Position numbers and translations under genes: made by a program. A stretch of 64,000 nt of DNA, taken from NCBI RefSeq assembly GCF_020382885.2, contig NC_058498.1:22969001-23033000 (forward strand), given 5' to 3'. How positions within the stretch are numbered: position 1 is the stretch's first letter; each line of letters begins with the position of its first letter. Positions 35,626 to 64,000 of this stretch are shown piece after piece. Under the pieces are notes generated by a model. The model saw only the letters and a list, made by a program, of their open reading frames with translations. It was not told the origin of the DNA and did not search any database. Source of the stretch: Scatophagus argus (Eukaryota > Chordata > Actinopteri > Scatophagidae).

Positions 35626-37224
35626 AGTTTGGCTCAAGAGGTTAGGTTTAGATAGTGTAAAGGTAATACAATTTGTTATATAAACCCACCATATGAAAGA
35701 ACAGTGTAACAGTGAACCAGCGTGAACAATAACACGCCTCTGGAACTGAAGCAGCTCAAAGGAATTTTGTTATTGTCATTTTATTTTTTATTATTTTTTA
35801 CATGTGCTTTCCCTACTGTGACATGTCAAAATCCATTTCTGTAAAAGGATGTATATATGTATGTAAATAAGGATGTAATTCTGATTATCATAAATGTATT
35901 CCAGAAACCTCACTTTGAAATGCTCCATAAATAACAACCCATGCTTGCAGTTATCTATGCCAGAAGTTTTTGTTTTCCTACCGTTTCACCCTTGGTGCGC
36001 TCTGTACCCTCCAAGGCCACACAAGACCTTATACAGCTGTTTTCACAAACTAGATAGTCCTCCCTGTGACTCACAAATTTATTTTGACATAGAAAATTGG
36101 AGCAGTGCCTCTTTAAAATAACCACATGCAGCTTTTTGTCTTGAGGCAGGATTTGTTTTCTCACCCTCCAGCCTGTCACTTAGTATCAGTCAGGCTGCCC
36201 CCGGAACAGTTGCTTCTCATCATGACAAGCTCTGCTTAAAGCCAACAGGTGGTGAACACAGTGGCTGTACATTATAGAGAAAGCAGCTCTGCTTGAGAAA
36301 ATGCCTTTCTGCTGCTCAAAGTGTCTTTTGTCTCTAGCTAACTGCTGGTGTTTAGAATCTCAGCTGTGAGCTATGGGTTTTAAAATGTCAACAGAGGGCT
36401 GGGAAAAACTTGGACTTGATGGACTTCATGGTAGTACAGCAAAATCCGGTTTGTTTTCCACCACACCAGTTGCAGAGCTTCAGCTACATACAGATAACTG
36501 ACTTGCTGAACAGGGTCTGACCCTTGATGAATCTCTGAATCCCTTGGGCCTTGACAGAAATACCAAGTTTAGCTAACTAGCTGTTGTTTAGCTAAAACCA
36601 AACCGCAATGGAATAAAATGCAGCTGTGTGACTGCTACATCAAAGAGACTGCAAATCATTACAAATCAAATCAAATTAAATTTGGCATTAAAATGAAAAT
36701 GAAGGAGATGTGACACATCACTCAAACCCATACGTAAAAATATGATCTTAAGTTGCCTTTAGATCATACTACTCTTTTAAAAATATTATTTTTGTTGGTA
36801 TATTTAGAAATAAATATAAATCATGGTTAAAAATTTGAACTTAATGATGTTCATAATGAACTAATGATCTGATGCATGATGATCCTTGATAGTATTGCCC
36901 AAAATGAGTTGCGCACGGATGATTGACAGGCAGTAGGCACTCCTGCTCAAAACATGGAGCACTGCAAAATGATGACTGACATGATCCCACTCCCACCACA
37001 AACTTTATTTGAAAAACCCATTGGTGGTGCATCTTATTAATACAATGTAATAATTACATTTATAATGTCAAAGTATAAAAACCACCCACTACAGCTTCAT
37101 TGGCCAAAGGTAGCAAGTTGTAGTTCTTCCAATGTCCTGTTTGCAGGAACAAAATACTCCATGACCTGATGTTTTTATCTTTACAATACATGTGCTTGTG
37201 CAACAGGAGAGCTCAACAGTGGAC

Positions 37225-40200
37225 ATGGATTTTCCCAAGCATTCCATCCTGCAGGCCTTGAGTGTGCTGCTCTTGGCCTGGGTGTTGGTGCGTTGCCAGG
37301 CCCCTCTCGAACCAGAGGAAGAGGAGGAGGAAGAGACAAACACCGCAACAATAGGGACGAAATCTGAGCCGATCGAATGTCCACCAGAGTGCAGCTGTAC
37401 TGCAGAGGGGGCAGTGGACTGTGCTGGAGTTGACCTTATAGAGTTCCCCGCCGAGCTGTCTGACAAAACCCGCCAGCTCTCTCTACAGGTCTTTCACACA
37501 ACTGCACGCACGCATAGACCTTAACAGTCATGCACATCCAACATTTTGCAATTCTGTTCAGAAATTGTGGTGATCTCAAGTGTGTCCTTGTATGTAATTC
37601 TTAATACCAGAACAACAAAATCGAGGAGATAACAGTGGAGCACATTTCCCATCTGCATCAGCTTGAGACTCTCAACCTTCAGAACAACTGGCTTACCTCA
37701 GATGGTAAATACTGTAAAACAATCTAAACACTTAGCAGGGACCCAGGGAGCAGATTGCAGACATGTCTACAAGGTTGTTTTGTGGGACAAACAGTGCTGT
37801 TGAGTTCCTGCTTGTCCTGCCCAGCTGTGTGAATCAATACTGAGATCATCTAAAAGCTTTTCCTCAGCCTCTTTTTCCAATCTTGTTCAAGCATACCATA
37901 TGGGTGGACTTCTGAGGCTGCTATATAGGTTTTTCCACGGTGCTTTGGTCAGTGCACTGTGTGTTTGGAACATGCTTTCTGTTATTGCCAGATATGAATG
38001 AGTCTCATGGTCTGAACCAGGGCTAGGATTTAGTGTCGAATTACTTTTACGTCATAGTCAGTAATGTGCAATGAAATCTTTGCCTGGGTTGGCAGTGATC
38101 TTTCAGAGTGGCATGTCTACCTTCAGTGCAGCAGCCCTAGTTTATAGAGAAAATACAGCTTGTTACTTTATAACCTGACATTAATGCTTGCCCAGGGGAG
38201 CTCTGCATTTGGACAAATGAAGTGCCTCATGCAGCTGTCTGTATTTTTCTTTGTTAAAAATAGTAATTGTTGTTGTTAGTTGTCAACTAGCAGTCCAGGA
38301 TGCCTTGGGTTCAGTCTGTCTTTGTCTATCTTTGTTTAATTTGTAAAGTGATTTGTCATGTTTACCTCTGCACAAGATGTACTGTGGGCTTTTCAGCCTT
38401 GTATGGTCCATTAGTCTGTATGAAGTCAGACAGATGTTACAGAATCATATCACTCCAGTAATTTGCCATCCACATCTCTGACTAGATAGAGCTTTAAAAA
38501 ACATCTCCTATGAAGTCTGCTTCTCTGGGGTCTGAAATCAGTCCAGTTTTTCTTGAAATGCTTTCATGTAATTTGAGATTATTTTCATGTGTTCCATGTG
38601 TTTGGTGAAAAGTAAACATACACTGTGTACTTGTGATGGCTTTTCTCTTTGTAGGCCTTGATGATGAAGGTTTTGAGATGCTCGAACAGCTGGCTTATTT
38701 ATACTTGGCAAACAACAAGGTGAGTCATACACCAGACTTTTGTTTGTTCTCAGTGTTGACCTGTTGATATGCTTCCATGATGAAATAACAAATGTATCTT
38801 ACAATGGTTTTTATCTACTCTGTTCTGAAACACTGACAGTGCCAGCTGGCGGAGAGGGGTGGCAGTCTCATACGCTCTCTGCAAGCTTATGCTTGTAATC
38901 ACCTCCAGTATGGCTGTGCCAGCTGGTCAGAGCTAAAATGTTACTGACCCTTTTGGACACGGAGCAAGAGAGAAAGGATGGACAGATTTGTTTGTGCCTT
39001 CACAGGGATGAATAGGCAAATGGGATACAGGAAGAATAGGGGATTTTTAAGTGCTCACTAAGCCTCAAAGACACCCATGCTGCTTTAATCCATAAACCAT
39101 GTTATAAAGGAGAGAGCTCTAAATGAACATCTAATCTCACCAGTGCTTCTCAGATTTCTATATTCTCTGCTATGCACTAGTTGCACATCAGACATTTTGA
39201 CATCTCATAGCAGGTGTATTAAAAATTGCTGCATTCCACTTGGAGTAGGTCCTACTATTGTGCATGCTGGTTTACTTTCACTGTTATTGGGACACTTAAT
39301 TGGAGTAAGTTATTTTTACTGTTTTTAAATTCACCTGTGTTTTAGCTGCTGTGACATGTCAAAATGTCCACTTTATACAATGTGGCATTCATTCTTGTAG
39401 AAGTGGTCCTACTTTTGCTAGCAGGTGTACAGCAACATTTCTGGTTTGTAGCCAACTGACTTAGAGATGACAGACTCGCTGTATCAAAGCAAACATCATC
39501 AGATGTCACTAGATGTTGTTGTTCTGGAGATAAATCAGGGCAACTAATATTTTTTTTTCTATTTGATCCTGTCAAGAACATGAATGTCTGGCCTATTAAC
39601 TATCGGAAATTCCAATTGTGGTCCATACATTTCAGTCAGGGGATCACCAGCATCATTAGCATACTGTACATCCTGAGGGAATCATGAATGTTAGCGAAAG
39701 CTTGTGCTTATCCATCTTGCCAGTGTGAAGTCATTTATCCTGTGAATTTCACTGGATAATTGACTCCATATATGTTGACTTGCTACTAATTCTGGACAGA
39801 AAGTCAGGGGATCTCCAAAGCTGTTAGGGGACATCCTCAATGACCATGAGTTTACCAAAGAAATGACAAGTTATGCCTACAAAATTTCACAGCAATTCAT
39901 CTGACAATAGTTAGAAGTGACTTAAGACCAATGTGGTGGAGTGACTGACCAGCTGACCAATGAACACTGGCATCTCTGGTAGTAAAAGTTAAAAGAAACA
40001 AATGCTGGCTCGTAGTAGTTGGAAAAGTGTGGAGTCACATAGACTTTGTATACTCACTATCCACCCCATACTCTTCCTAAAGAGTGTCTGCGATGCTATA
40101 ACACCATTACTATACTTTGACCTTTGCCTCTGAGAAAGATCATTCATTGTTTGCTCATCATAACTTGTTTCAGTGTTATTATTTTTGTGGTGACAGTCCC

Positions 40201-43200
40201 CAGAAAATCAGATCCTCCTAACATCAATGCCATCGGATTTTTGTAACAATAGCCTGTCATGCTTCTTGTGCTTACAGCTCACCTCAGCACCGAAAGTCTT
40301 ACCTCCCTCTTTGGTTAGTGCTGATTTTGCTGCTAATCAGCTTACAAGGATCTACCCATATACATTTGGCCATAAACCAAAACTGAGGTAAGAATGTGTG
40401 TGTTTGTGCAAGTTTACCCAGCCCTCCTGAAACTATGTTAATTTACACAGTGTCCCATAATCACGGCTCCCAGGTCTGTGTATCTCCATAACAACAAGCT
40501 GACTGATGCGGGGCTGCCTGATCATATGTTTAATGGTTCTGACAACCTGGAAATCATCACCATGTCCAGCAACTTACTGCGTGTTGTCCCAAGGAATCTG
40601 CCCTCCACCCTTTACCGCCTACATCTTAAGGTCCAACAGCTGTTAAGACCGGTTTAGATTTTCCATCTTATCTCCTTTCATTGATGGATATAGGAATGAT
40701 AATAACAAAAGGACTGCCCCTGTTGTTACAGAGTAACAAACTGGAGAAAATTCCAGCAGGGGCCTTTGACAAACTGCCAAACCTCAGAGAGCTGTATCTC
40801 CAGAACAACCACCTCAGCAATGAAGGAATGGACAATGAGACTTTCAGGTTTCCTCACACACAAACCCTAAGAAGTAACATATTATACTGTATTTATGCTG
40901 CTGCAAAAGCTAAAATAAACTTTGATCATAACTGTATTTATCTCTTTCATATGTGGACTAGATAAGAAGATCCTCTTGACAAACAATATGTGAATTCTCA
41001 TGTTGCAGCATCAGAGAGAAAGTAAGGACTGAGTTGATGACTTCCTCTTTTTCTCTCCTGGCAGCCAACTGAGTAGCCTGGAGTTTCTGGACTTGTCAAA
41101 TAACAACCTGACTGTCGTCCCCAAGGGTTTGCCTCGCAGTTTAGTGCTGCTACATCTAGAGAAGAACTCCATCCGCAGTATCCCTGGAGACGCCCTTATA
41201 TCTGTCAGAAACCTTGAATACCTGCTCCTCCATAATAACAAGCTTCGATCACGTTCCATCCACCCGACTGCCTTCCAAGTGCATTTCTTTTTTCATTCCA
41301 TATTCTTTTGTATCTTTTTCAGTGTAACTGAGTTGTGTAAAAACACCTTTCATTTTGTATTTTCATCTCTAAAACCAGACTGCAAGAGATAATATTCTCC
41401 ACTGCTTTGTTGGACCATCTGACAGATTTAGACATTTTGACTTTCTGTGTAACAGTGGCCCATCCTTTGAATCCTACATTTTCATTTTCACTAGGGCTTG
41501 AAGAAGCTGCACACTCTTCACATGTACAACAACTTGCTGGAGCGAGTCCCTAGAGGCCTACCACGGCGGGCCAAGACCTTAATGTTACTCCACAACTTAA
41601 TTTCTGAAATTGGACGCAATGACCTGGCCCTGCTGTATACCCTGACAGAGCTCAACCTCAGCTACAACAAGCTGACAAGCCCCAGGCTGCACCGTGAAGC
41701 CTTCAGGAAGCTGCGTGTGCTGGAAACCCTGGATCTGTCAGGGAACAGCCTTCACTCGATGCCCCTGGGTCTTCCACGCAGCCTGCAGGTCCTCGAAATC
41801 AAGAATAACCAACTGAACTCCATACTGGATGGGGCACTGACAGGCATGGAGAAGCTACGAAAGCTTGTCTTGAGTGACAACCAACTAAAACTGAATTCGG
41901 TCTACCAAGGAGCCTGGATGGAGCTCAGTGCACTTACAGTGAGTATGGTGGAGGAGGAAAGAACAGATATTAGTGAAAGACATTTTTTTAGCTCTTGTCC
42001 ACTGTAGGATGTTTTTTGAGATGCTTATTAGGTTTTGGTATGAGGTTCTTCCTTGCATTTTCCTTGCATAATAAAAGGTTTTTATTATGCTCACTATTTT
42101 GCATGTATCTTGTTGCTTTAGACGCTAGACCTGTCAGGAAACCAGCTGTCACACATCCCCTCTGATCTGCCCGAGTCTCTGGAATACATTTACTTGCAAA
42201 GTAACCGCATCTCCAGCATTCCTGCCTCAGCATTTGAAGGCACCCCAAACATCAAAGGCATCTTCCTTCGGTAAGCGACATACTATCCATTTCTTAACTT
42301 CCTAAAATAATCCACATCTAGCGGTAACTTTGTAATTACCATAAACATACAAGACTAGTAACAATCTTCCTATTTAACTCTTGCAAAAAAAGTGAATAAG
42401 CAGGCGTTTCAAAATTTCCGGCAATTAATTCACAATTTTATAACAATAAGAATTAGCATAAATCTGTACTCATGTCAAAATGTTAGTTTTAAACTTTCAA
42501 ACCCTACTTATAAATTTTCACAACATGGTGTTAACTGTCAAAACTTACTTTCAGTCTTTCAAAATATAGTCTCAGTCTTAAAGAAGAAGCTTGTTATGAA
42601 CTTTTATACATATGCCCTTTTAGTCCTGGTCTGTTACTAATCAACTAAATTTAGCTTGTTTTCAGACAGTCTGAATGAGCTTCATTTTGCAGAGTACTGC
42701 ATTGCGATATCTAATCTCTCCATCTTGTGTGTATTCAGTAAATTTTCCACTACTCCACTCAGTACAGGCTTATACTAACAAGCACTGCAGCTGAAAGCAG
42801 CCATAGGACAAGTGCTTTCAAGGCCTTTGTCCTGTTTGGATGTCAGTCTGACCTCAACTCGGTTGTTTTATGGCTGTTGTTGATGGACCTTGACCCCTTC
42901 TAGGCTGCTGTGCTCTATGTGTTCATATCAGCTGTTACCACTTCTTTTTCACCAAAATCCCTCTACAGATGGGAGCCTTTGGTTTTAGCCAATTTAGAGC
43001 TGCCGAAATGCTTGCATCAGTAGGGGAGTTGAAGGAGGATTTATTTATGTTAATAAATGCATTTGCAATGTATGTTGGCTCGTTGTTAAAATTCATGGCC
43101 AACATATTAGTCTTCACTGATGGGTTAGAGTAGATGCAACATATTTTAAGTGTTTCAGAAGTACTTATATATAAAGTGACTGAAACACCTGTGACTGCAT

Positions 43201-43605
43201 TTGATCACCCCAATAGTGGGTGCAGTTCAGAGTATCATAGAACTAGATCCCAGTTCTGATCCCTTAGAAAGTGTCAGAAGCCTAATCCTCCTAACAGATG
43301 TGATTTGTACATGTCACCTACTGTCTGCTATTCATTTCCTCTGAATGTTAAGATTTTTGCTTTTAGCCCCTAAATGGCCCAAAAAGTCTGTTGTGGTCAA
43401 CAGGGAAGAAAAACATCTCACAACCTCATAAAAAATCCTCTCTTTTGTTTTCCTCTGAAGATTTAACCGTCTGTCTGTGGACTCTGTGGACGAGAGCTCC
43501 TTCGCACACCTGACCAACTTGCAAGTGCTGGACATCAGCGCAGGAAACACCAACCTCCCCTTTAACCAAGAGATGGGAATGATTGAAGAGGAGCAAGAAA
43601 CATAA
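37225..43605 (+). CDS. podn: Podocan, class V small leucine-rich proteoglycan
   Basis: Ten coding exons: 37225-37488, 37611-37704, 38655-38719, 40278-40387, 40474-40630, 40732-40847, 41065-41278, 41495-41938, 42122-42270 and 43461-43605. They total 1758 nt and give 585 residues (human 613). Podocan is a secreted matrix protein that binds collagen and restrains smooth-muscle growth. A signal peptide covers about residues 1-25, followed by an acidic run ([10 protein letters not shown]). The cysteine cluster [15 protein letters not shown] comes next (Cys 52, 56, 58, 66). It is followed by about 20 leucine-rich repeats, for example [24 protein letters not shown] and LDLSGNSL. The ATG at 37225 is chosen because a good acceptor (GCAACAG) lies at 37207 and the signal peptide starts directly at this ATG, so a non-coding exon upstream is expected. 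Donors GTCCAA (40631) and GTTTCC (40848) are weak but needed for frame. PODNL1 is the alternative name; the scp2-slc1a7 neighbours favour podn. Confidence 0.94.
39620..39985 (+). repeat. Teleost interspersed repeat (GTCAGGGGATCA family), copy 2
   Basis: Two GTCAGGGGATC blocks (about 39637 and 39805), with the landmarks CAGCAATTCATCTGACAATA and AATGTGGTGGAGTGACTGAC at the end. It is a diverged dimeric copy within podn intron 3, in the same family as 35370-35625. Confidence 0.6.
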
Positions 43606-46600
43606 GACACCCTCAGTGAAACTGACAGTGGACTGCACTGTGTCAAGGACAGAAATATTAATGAGCCTGTGAATGTCATTTCCCAGGTCCATTATTGTAT
43701 TGTGCTGAGTTACATATTTCTGGTGCAGGATACCGGATGTTACTTTGAAGTTTCCATTTTTTGGGCTGGTTAGTATTACATATCTTTATATCTGAGCTAA
43801 TATTTGTTTTTGACTGTTGACATGCAACATCTATCATCTAATTGTTTTTTTGTGCTTGCATTCAAAGACATCATCAGCCAATATGAAAAAAATTTAAGCA
43901 GAATGAAAAAGGGCAGACGTTTGTAGCTTTCTCTGCTTTATGTCTGTCTTCCTGTCTCAAACACTGTGAAGCAGTTATGTTATAACACCAATGGTGGCAA
44001 GATAAGCAGTCTGACTCCCACTGAAACCATCAAAGCCCCAGTAATCTCAAATTATTGAATGAAACACTGCACGAAGTAATCTCAATTCAGTTGCATAATA
44101 AATTAACGAACAGCTTATTTTTTCAAGTGGTCAATCTACAATGACAAAAGTTTAACACAAGCCTGATTTTTCAAATTGCTTATTTCATGGAATCAACAAT
44201 TTACAATGAGAAATAAATGATGAAGAGCAAAACCTCACATTTGAGATGCTTAAAATTTTACAGTCCTTGAAGTGTTCATTAAATCAGCAAATTACATACT
44301 ACCTACATTTTTACCATTAGTCATTCATCATATTTGCATTTAGTTACGTTGTGTTCACTTACTACAGAACACAATAAATGGTCATGTTTTAGCCCACAAT
44401 TTTGTTGGATGTGCTCCAAAAGACACACAGTGTCCCCTCAGAGCCTGGTCAATATATCATTCTCATCATACTCTTGGACTTGTGTTGTGTGAGTATGTGG
44501 TTAGTAGTTTTAGCTGATAGATTATTTAGACCAATCACTTTCAAATGATAAACTGAATTGAGAGTACTGTTACAGCAATGCTCTCGCATCATTCAAAGGG
44601 TAATGAAAATTGGCAGATAGACAGTCAATGAGGTACTGGAATGACAGCAGTAATCTTGGAAAGCAGTACTATACATACAGAGAGGATGATTGTGGATATC
44701 ATTTGTGCTCGAAATATTGCAAACATAAAAGCAATTTCAACAGAAGCTTCAATGCACACTGCTGCTGCTACTTCAGTCCATTCCTGTTTTTAAAAAAAGA
44801 TAGCAAATATTTTTATATGACATTAAAAATACTCATCCTATTACACTCACTATATTGCTATGAATGCAGTGTCACTTTCACATACAGCAGTATAGTATTG
44901 TTACATATACAGTCATTGAACACAGCAATAAATTATCTGAAAAGGCTGAAGACTGTGCGTTTCCTAACATTCACCAGAACATCTGATCAGTATTTCAGGT
45001 TCTCCCACACAGGGCAGTGGCACCGCTCATTACTCCGATAAGCAGCTTGTGCAGATGTCTGCTATCATAACTATGAGCCAGACACTGTAAGAAGAAGAAG
45101 AAGAAGAAGAAGAAAGAAAAAGAAATCTCAAAATACAGAATACAATCATCTTATGAGAAAAATGTTGGCAGCCTGTTGCACTGTTTTTCCATTGAGAAGC
45201 AATACATCAATTTTCTCTATGAAGACATTGCATATTGAACATTCAGGGTAAAAGGATTAAAGTCTATCTTTAGTATATAATGCTTATGCTAATAATTCCT
45301 CCTGAGCATACTGACTACACAGCAGTAGTGTGAAAAAAATGAAATGGTGTTTAACACATGGTGAATTGTAAATGCTGTGCAGTTGCTTACAAAGTAATTG
45401 GAAAGAAAGTGTAATAAATACATTTTCTAGCAAATTCATAAAGCTCAGGGAGGTGAGGAAAAAGTAGAGGCTGCAGGGAAATAACAAAGAACCATTGTGT
45501 TGCACAAACACACATGCAGGTCACTGGTGCACATGTTCTATGGGCCATACAATACAGAAGCTATGCAAACATTTTTGGGACATTCCTGGGAGGTTGAACA
45601 TTTGCTTGGTGCTTATCAAAGTCAAGGATGCGTCCTTGGTAAAACATACCTTGTGACCAGTTATAATGTCAGTGATGATGCACAGTGAGGATGACAATTC
45701 AAAGGTGTTCAAAATTTCAATTTTCTGCTCTCTATAGAGTGAACTGTTCTATTATGTATGACTGAGTAGACTTCCTTCCCTATTTTATACAACAGACTTG
45801 GAGCACACTCACTTCATGGCCAGTATGGACAGGAGGAATAATTACAGTGACCAAGATATCTTTCCACATACATGAGTATTGTATGAAAACTGACCTGAAA
45901 AGATTCCAGCTTAGCCTTTAACTGAATGGCTGAAAGAGCTCCAGTGTAAGTTCATGTGTTGTAGCTAAAGAATGTTCAGATTTTGTTTGATATATTGAAA
46001 ATAATAGCAAAAAGAATCACTCAACCAACAAACAAAGACCTCATGGTTTATGCTGAATTACCAGTAGTTGTTTTTAAGCTGTTCAAGTGCCTGGAAGGTT
46101 TAATTAAATCAAGTGTTCCTGAGGATTTTCAGATTCTAGGCTAGACAACTCGCTATTTTGCCCATGTATTCTAGTTATAACATAACCTCAAGGGAAGGTA
46201 AAGTTTCTGATCTTCTTCTTCAGTTCTTCCCGGCCAGCCTAGCACCTCCAGCTTTGTTAAGGCAAGATTAACAAATTAGGGCATTTCACTTGGCCTCCTC
46301 ATCACTGAGCTCAAACTAGACACTTGCAATCCTGTCTCTTATATGACACAAAAAAACTGGTTGTTTGCAGTAGTATAAAATTTAATAAACATTTGTTAAC
46401 ATGTTGCACACGGACAAAAAATTCATTAATAAATTAATTAATAAATCATAAAAAATGTAGATATCAAATAGAAATCAGTGTGTCAATGCAGGTACTTAGA
46501 CCTGTAATCAGAGTCTGGGAGTTCAGGTGTGAGTTCACGCTGCAGGTCCACATAAAGGATGAGTTTTATGAATAAAATCATACTGTTGACCTTTTGGTTT

Positions 46601-46748
46601 CATATTGAGTTTTGCTCCATGAGTTCGTTCCCCCATGATAAACTGAGAGATGAAGGTGAGCCAGTCCGTGCTGTTCTCCCACACTTGCAGGTGTCCAGGT
46701 TCTGATCAGCACATCAACAAAGACATCCCTTCAAACTCCAGAAGGAGG
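43606..46748. other. Convergent spacer between podn and slc1a7
   Basis: Holds the podn 3' UTR (AATAAA candidates at about 44095 and 44373 on the plus strand) and the slc1a7 3' UTR on the minus strand (ATTAAA variant at 46381-46386). A GAA microsatellite is at 45089-45115. A 143-codon open frame at 44610-45041 has no recognisable content. No further gene is supported. Confidence 0.5.
45089..45115 (+). repeat. GAA microsatellite
   Basis: About eight AAG/GAA units in the spacer between podn and slc1a7. Confidence 0.8.
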
Positions 46749-63421
<16,673 letters not shown>

Positions 63422-64000
63422 CTGCCAGAAAGAAAATAGAAGAAATAACGGTCATTAGAAATTTGAGGGCCATTATATAGCTAGTGAAACACAATGTTCA
63501 AAAAAATCAGATGTCAAAAAATAATGAAACAGGAATAGAGGATTGTTAAGATGTTCAGAACCGTACTGGAGATGAAAATGAGCATACTGACTGCAACAGC
63601 ACGAAAAGACTGGACTATTCTTCTTCATCTTTTGGCCGTTCTCCTGAGTTGGTCAATATGAGCAACAACTGACCTAATAACATTCAGAAAATGTATTTAC
63701 CACAGAGATATATTGTTTGTTTGTTTGTTTTTTTTATTTACAGTGGAACCTATATACTTAATTTAACAACATCACAAATACCTAGCATAATCATAGTGTC
63801 TAGTGTTACATAGTGTTATTTTACAACGCACATCTATTTATACATTTTCAACATTCATTTTCAGTTGTTTTGCAAACATTTTAGCCTCTTTTTTTTCTTC
63901 CACATTATAGTGATCATTAATTGCAACCTGATGGGCATAACTTGATGGGCATATCCTGAACCCGCACTGGCAAGCTTAGTTTTTGCAGTTCACACAGTAG
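63422..64000. other. slc1a7: Start of slc1a7 intron 1, no exon seen
   Basis: AT-rich sequence beyond the second coding exon with a TTTG/T run at 63715-63737. The first coding exon (about 45 residues expected) is not within these bases. Confidence 0.6.

Larger units (their letters stand above)
29000..37190. other. Intergenic spacer between scp2 and podn
   Basis: Contains the scp2 3' UTR with an AATAAA at 29556-29561, then about 7.6 kb with no supported coding exon. Repeats listed separately lie at 32605-32870, 33000-33238 and 35370-35625. A short CpG cluster at about 34065-34130 ends in a donor-like AAAAGGTAAAG and could be a 5' non-coding exon of podn. Open frames here are short and unrelated to known proteins. 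Confidence 0.5.

Noticed and set aside
44610-45041. Plus-strand open frame of 143 codons after podn
   Set aside because: No recognisable content; rich in Cys, Tyr and Phe, as expected from translated AT-rich spacer.

Overview
The window is nuclear DNA from a ray-finned fish, most likely a percomorph-type teleost. The genes are split by short GT-AG introns, the proteins are near-identical to vertebrate orthologues, and the spacers carry teleost-type repeats (Tc1-like remnants, a tRNA-headed SINE, LINE tails and several interspersed families). There are eight recognisable protein genes. No rRNA, tRNA, CRISPR, phage or bacterial-type feature was seen. Most assignments rest on recognising conserved protein sequence, and the splice sites were placed by hand so that the reading frame closes across every junction.

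Layout, left to right: tmco1 (minus, 7 exons, 1599-4918) lies head-to-head with uck2 (plus, 7 exons, 5683-9880). An intronless aatf (minus, 11900-13588) lies head-to-head with magoh (plus, 5 exons, 14297-15844). Next come cpt2 (minus, 5 exons, 16853-20207), a short scp2-type gene (plus, 5 exons, 22900-28999) and podn (plus, 10 coding exons, 37225-43605). Last is slc1a7/EAAT5 (minus, coding exons 2 to 11 present, 46749-63421); its first coding exon lies beyond the right edge. tmco1-uck2 corresponds to a human 1q24 neighbourhood. magoh, cpt2, scp2, podn and slc1a7 correspond to human 1p32.3, with the magoh-cpt2 part apparently inverted and moved relative to human. aatf, on human 17q, fits neither block.

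The genes are housekeeping or tissue genes without a shared operon-like job: an ER calcium-leak/translocon protein, pyrimidine salvage, ribosome biogenesis/transcription, an exon-junction-complex core protein, mitochondrial fatty-acid import, peroxisomal lipid transfer, a matrix proteoglycan and a retinal-type glutamate transporter.

The observations most worth a second look are: the full-length but intronless aatf (retrogene candidate); a roughly 300-bp foldback element and a perfect 17-bp hairpin in the large slc1a7 intron; two near-consensus CTCF-type sites facing each other in the last scp2 intron; clusters of GTTAGC/GCTAAC near the 5' ends of four genes; internally deleted Tc1 copies of two different families; and a proline-rich SH3-type ligand in the EAAT5 tail. 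I did not find evidence of an entirely new biological system.
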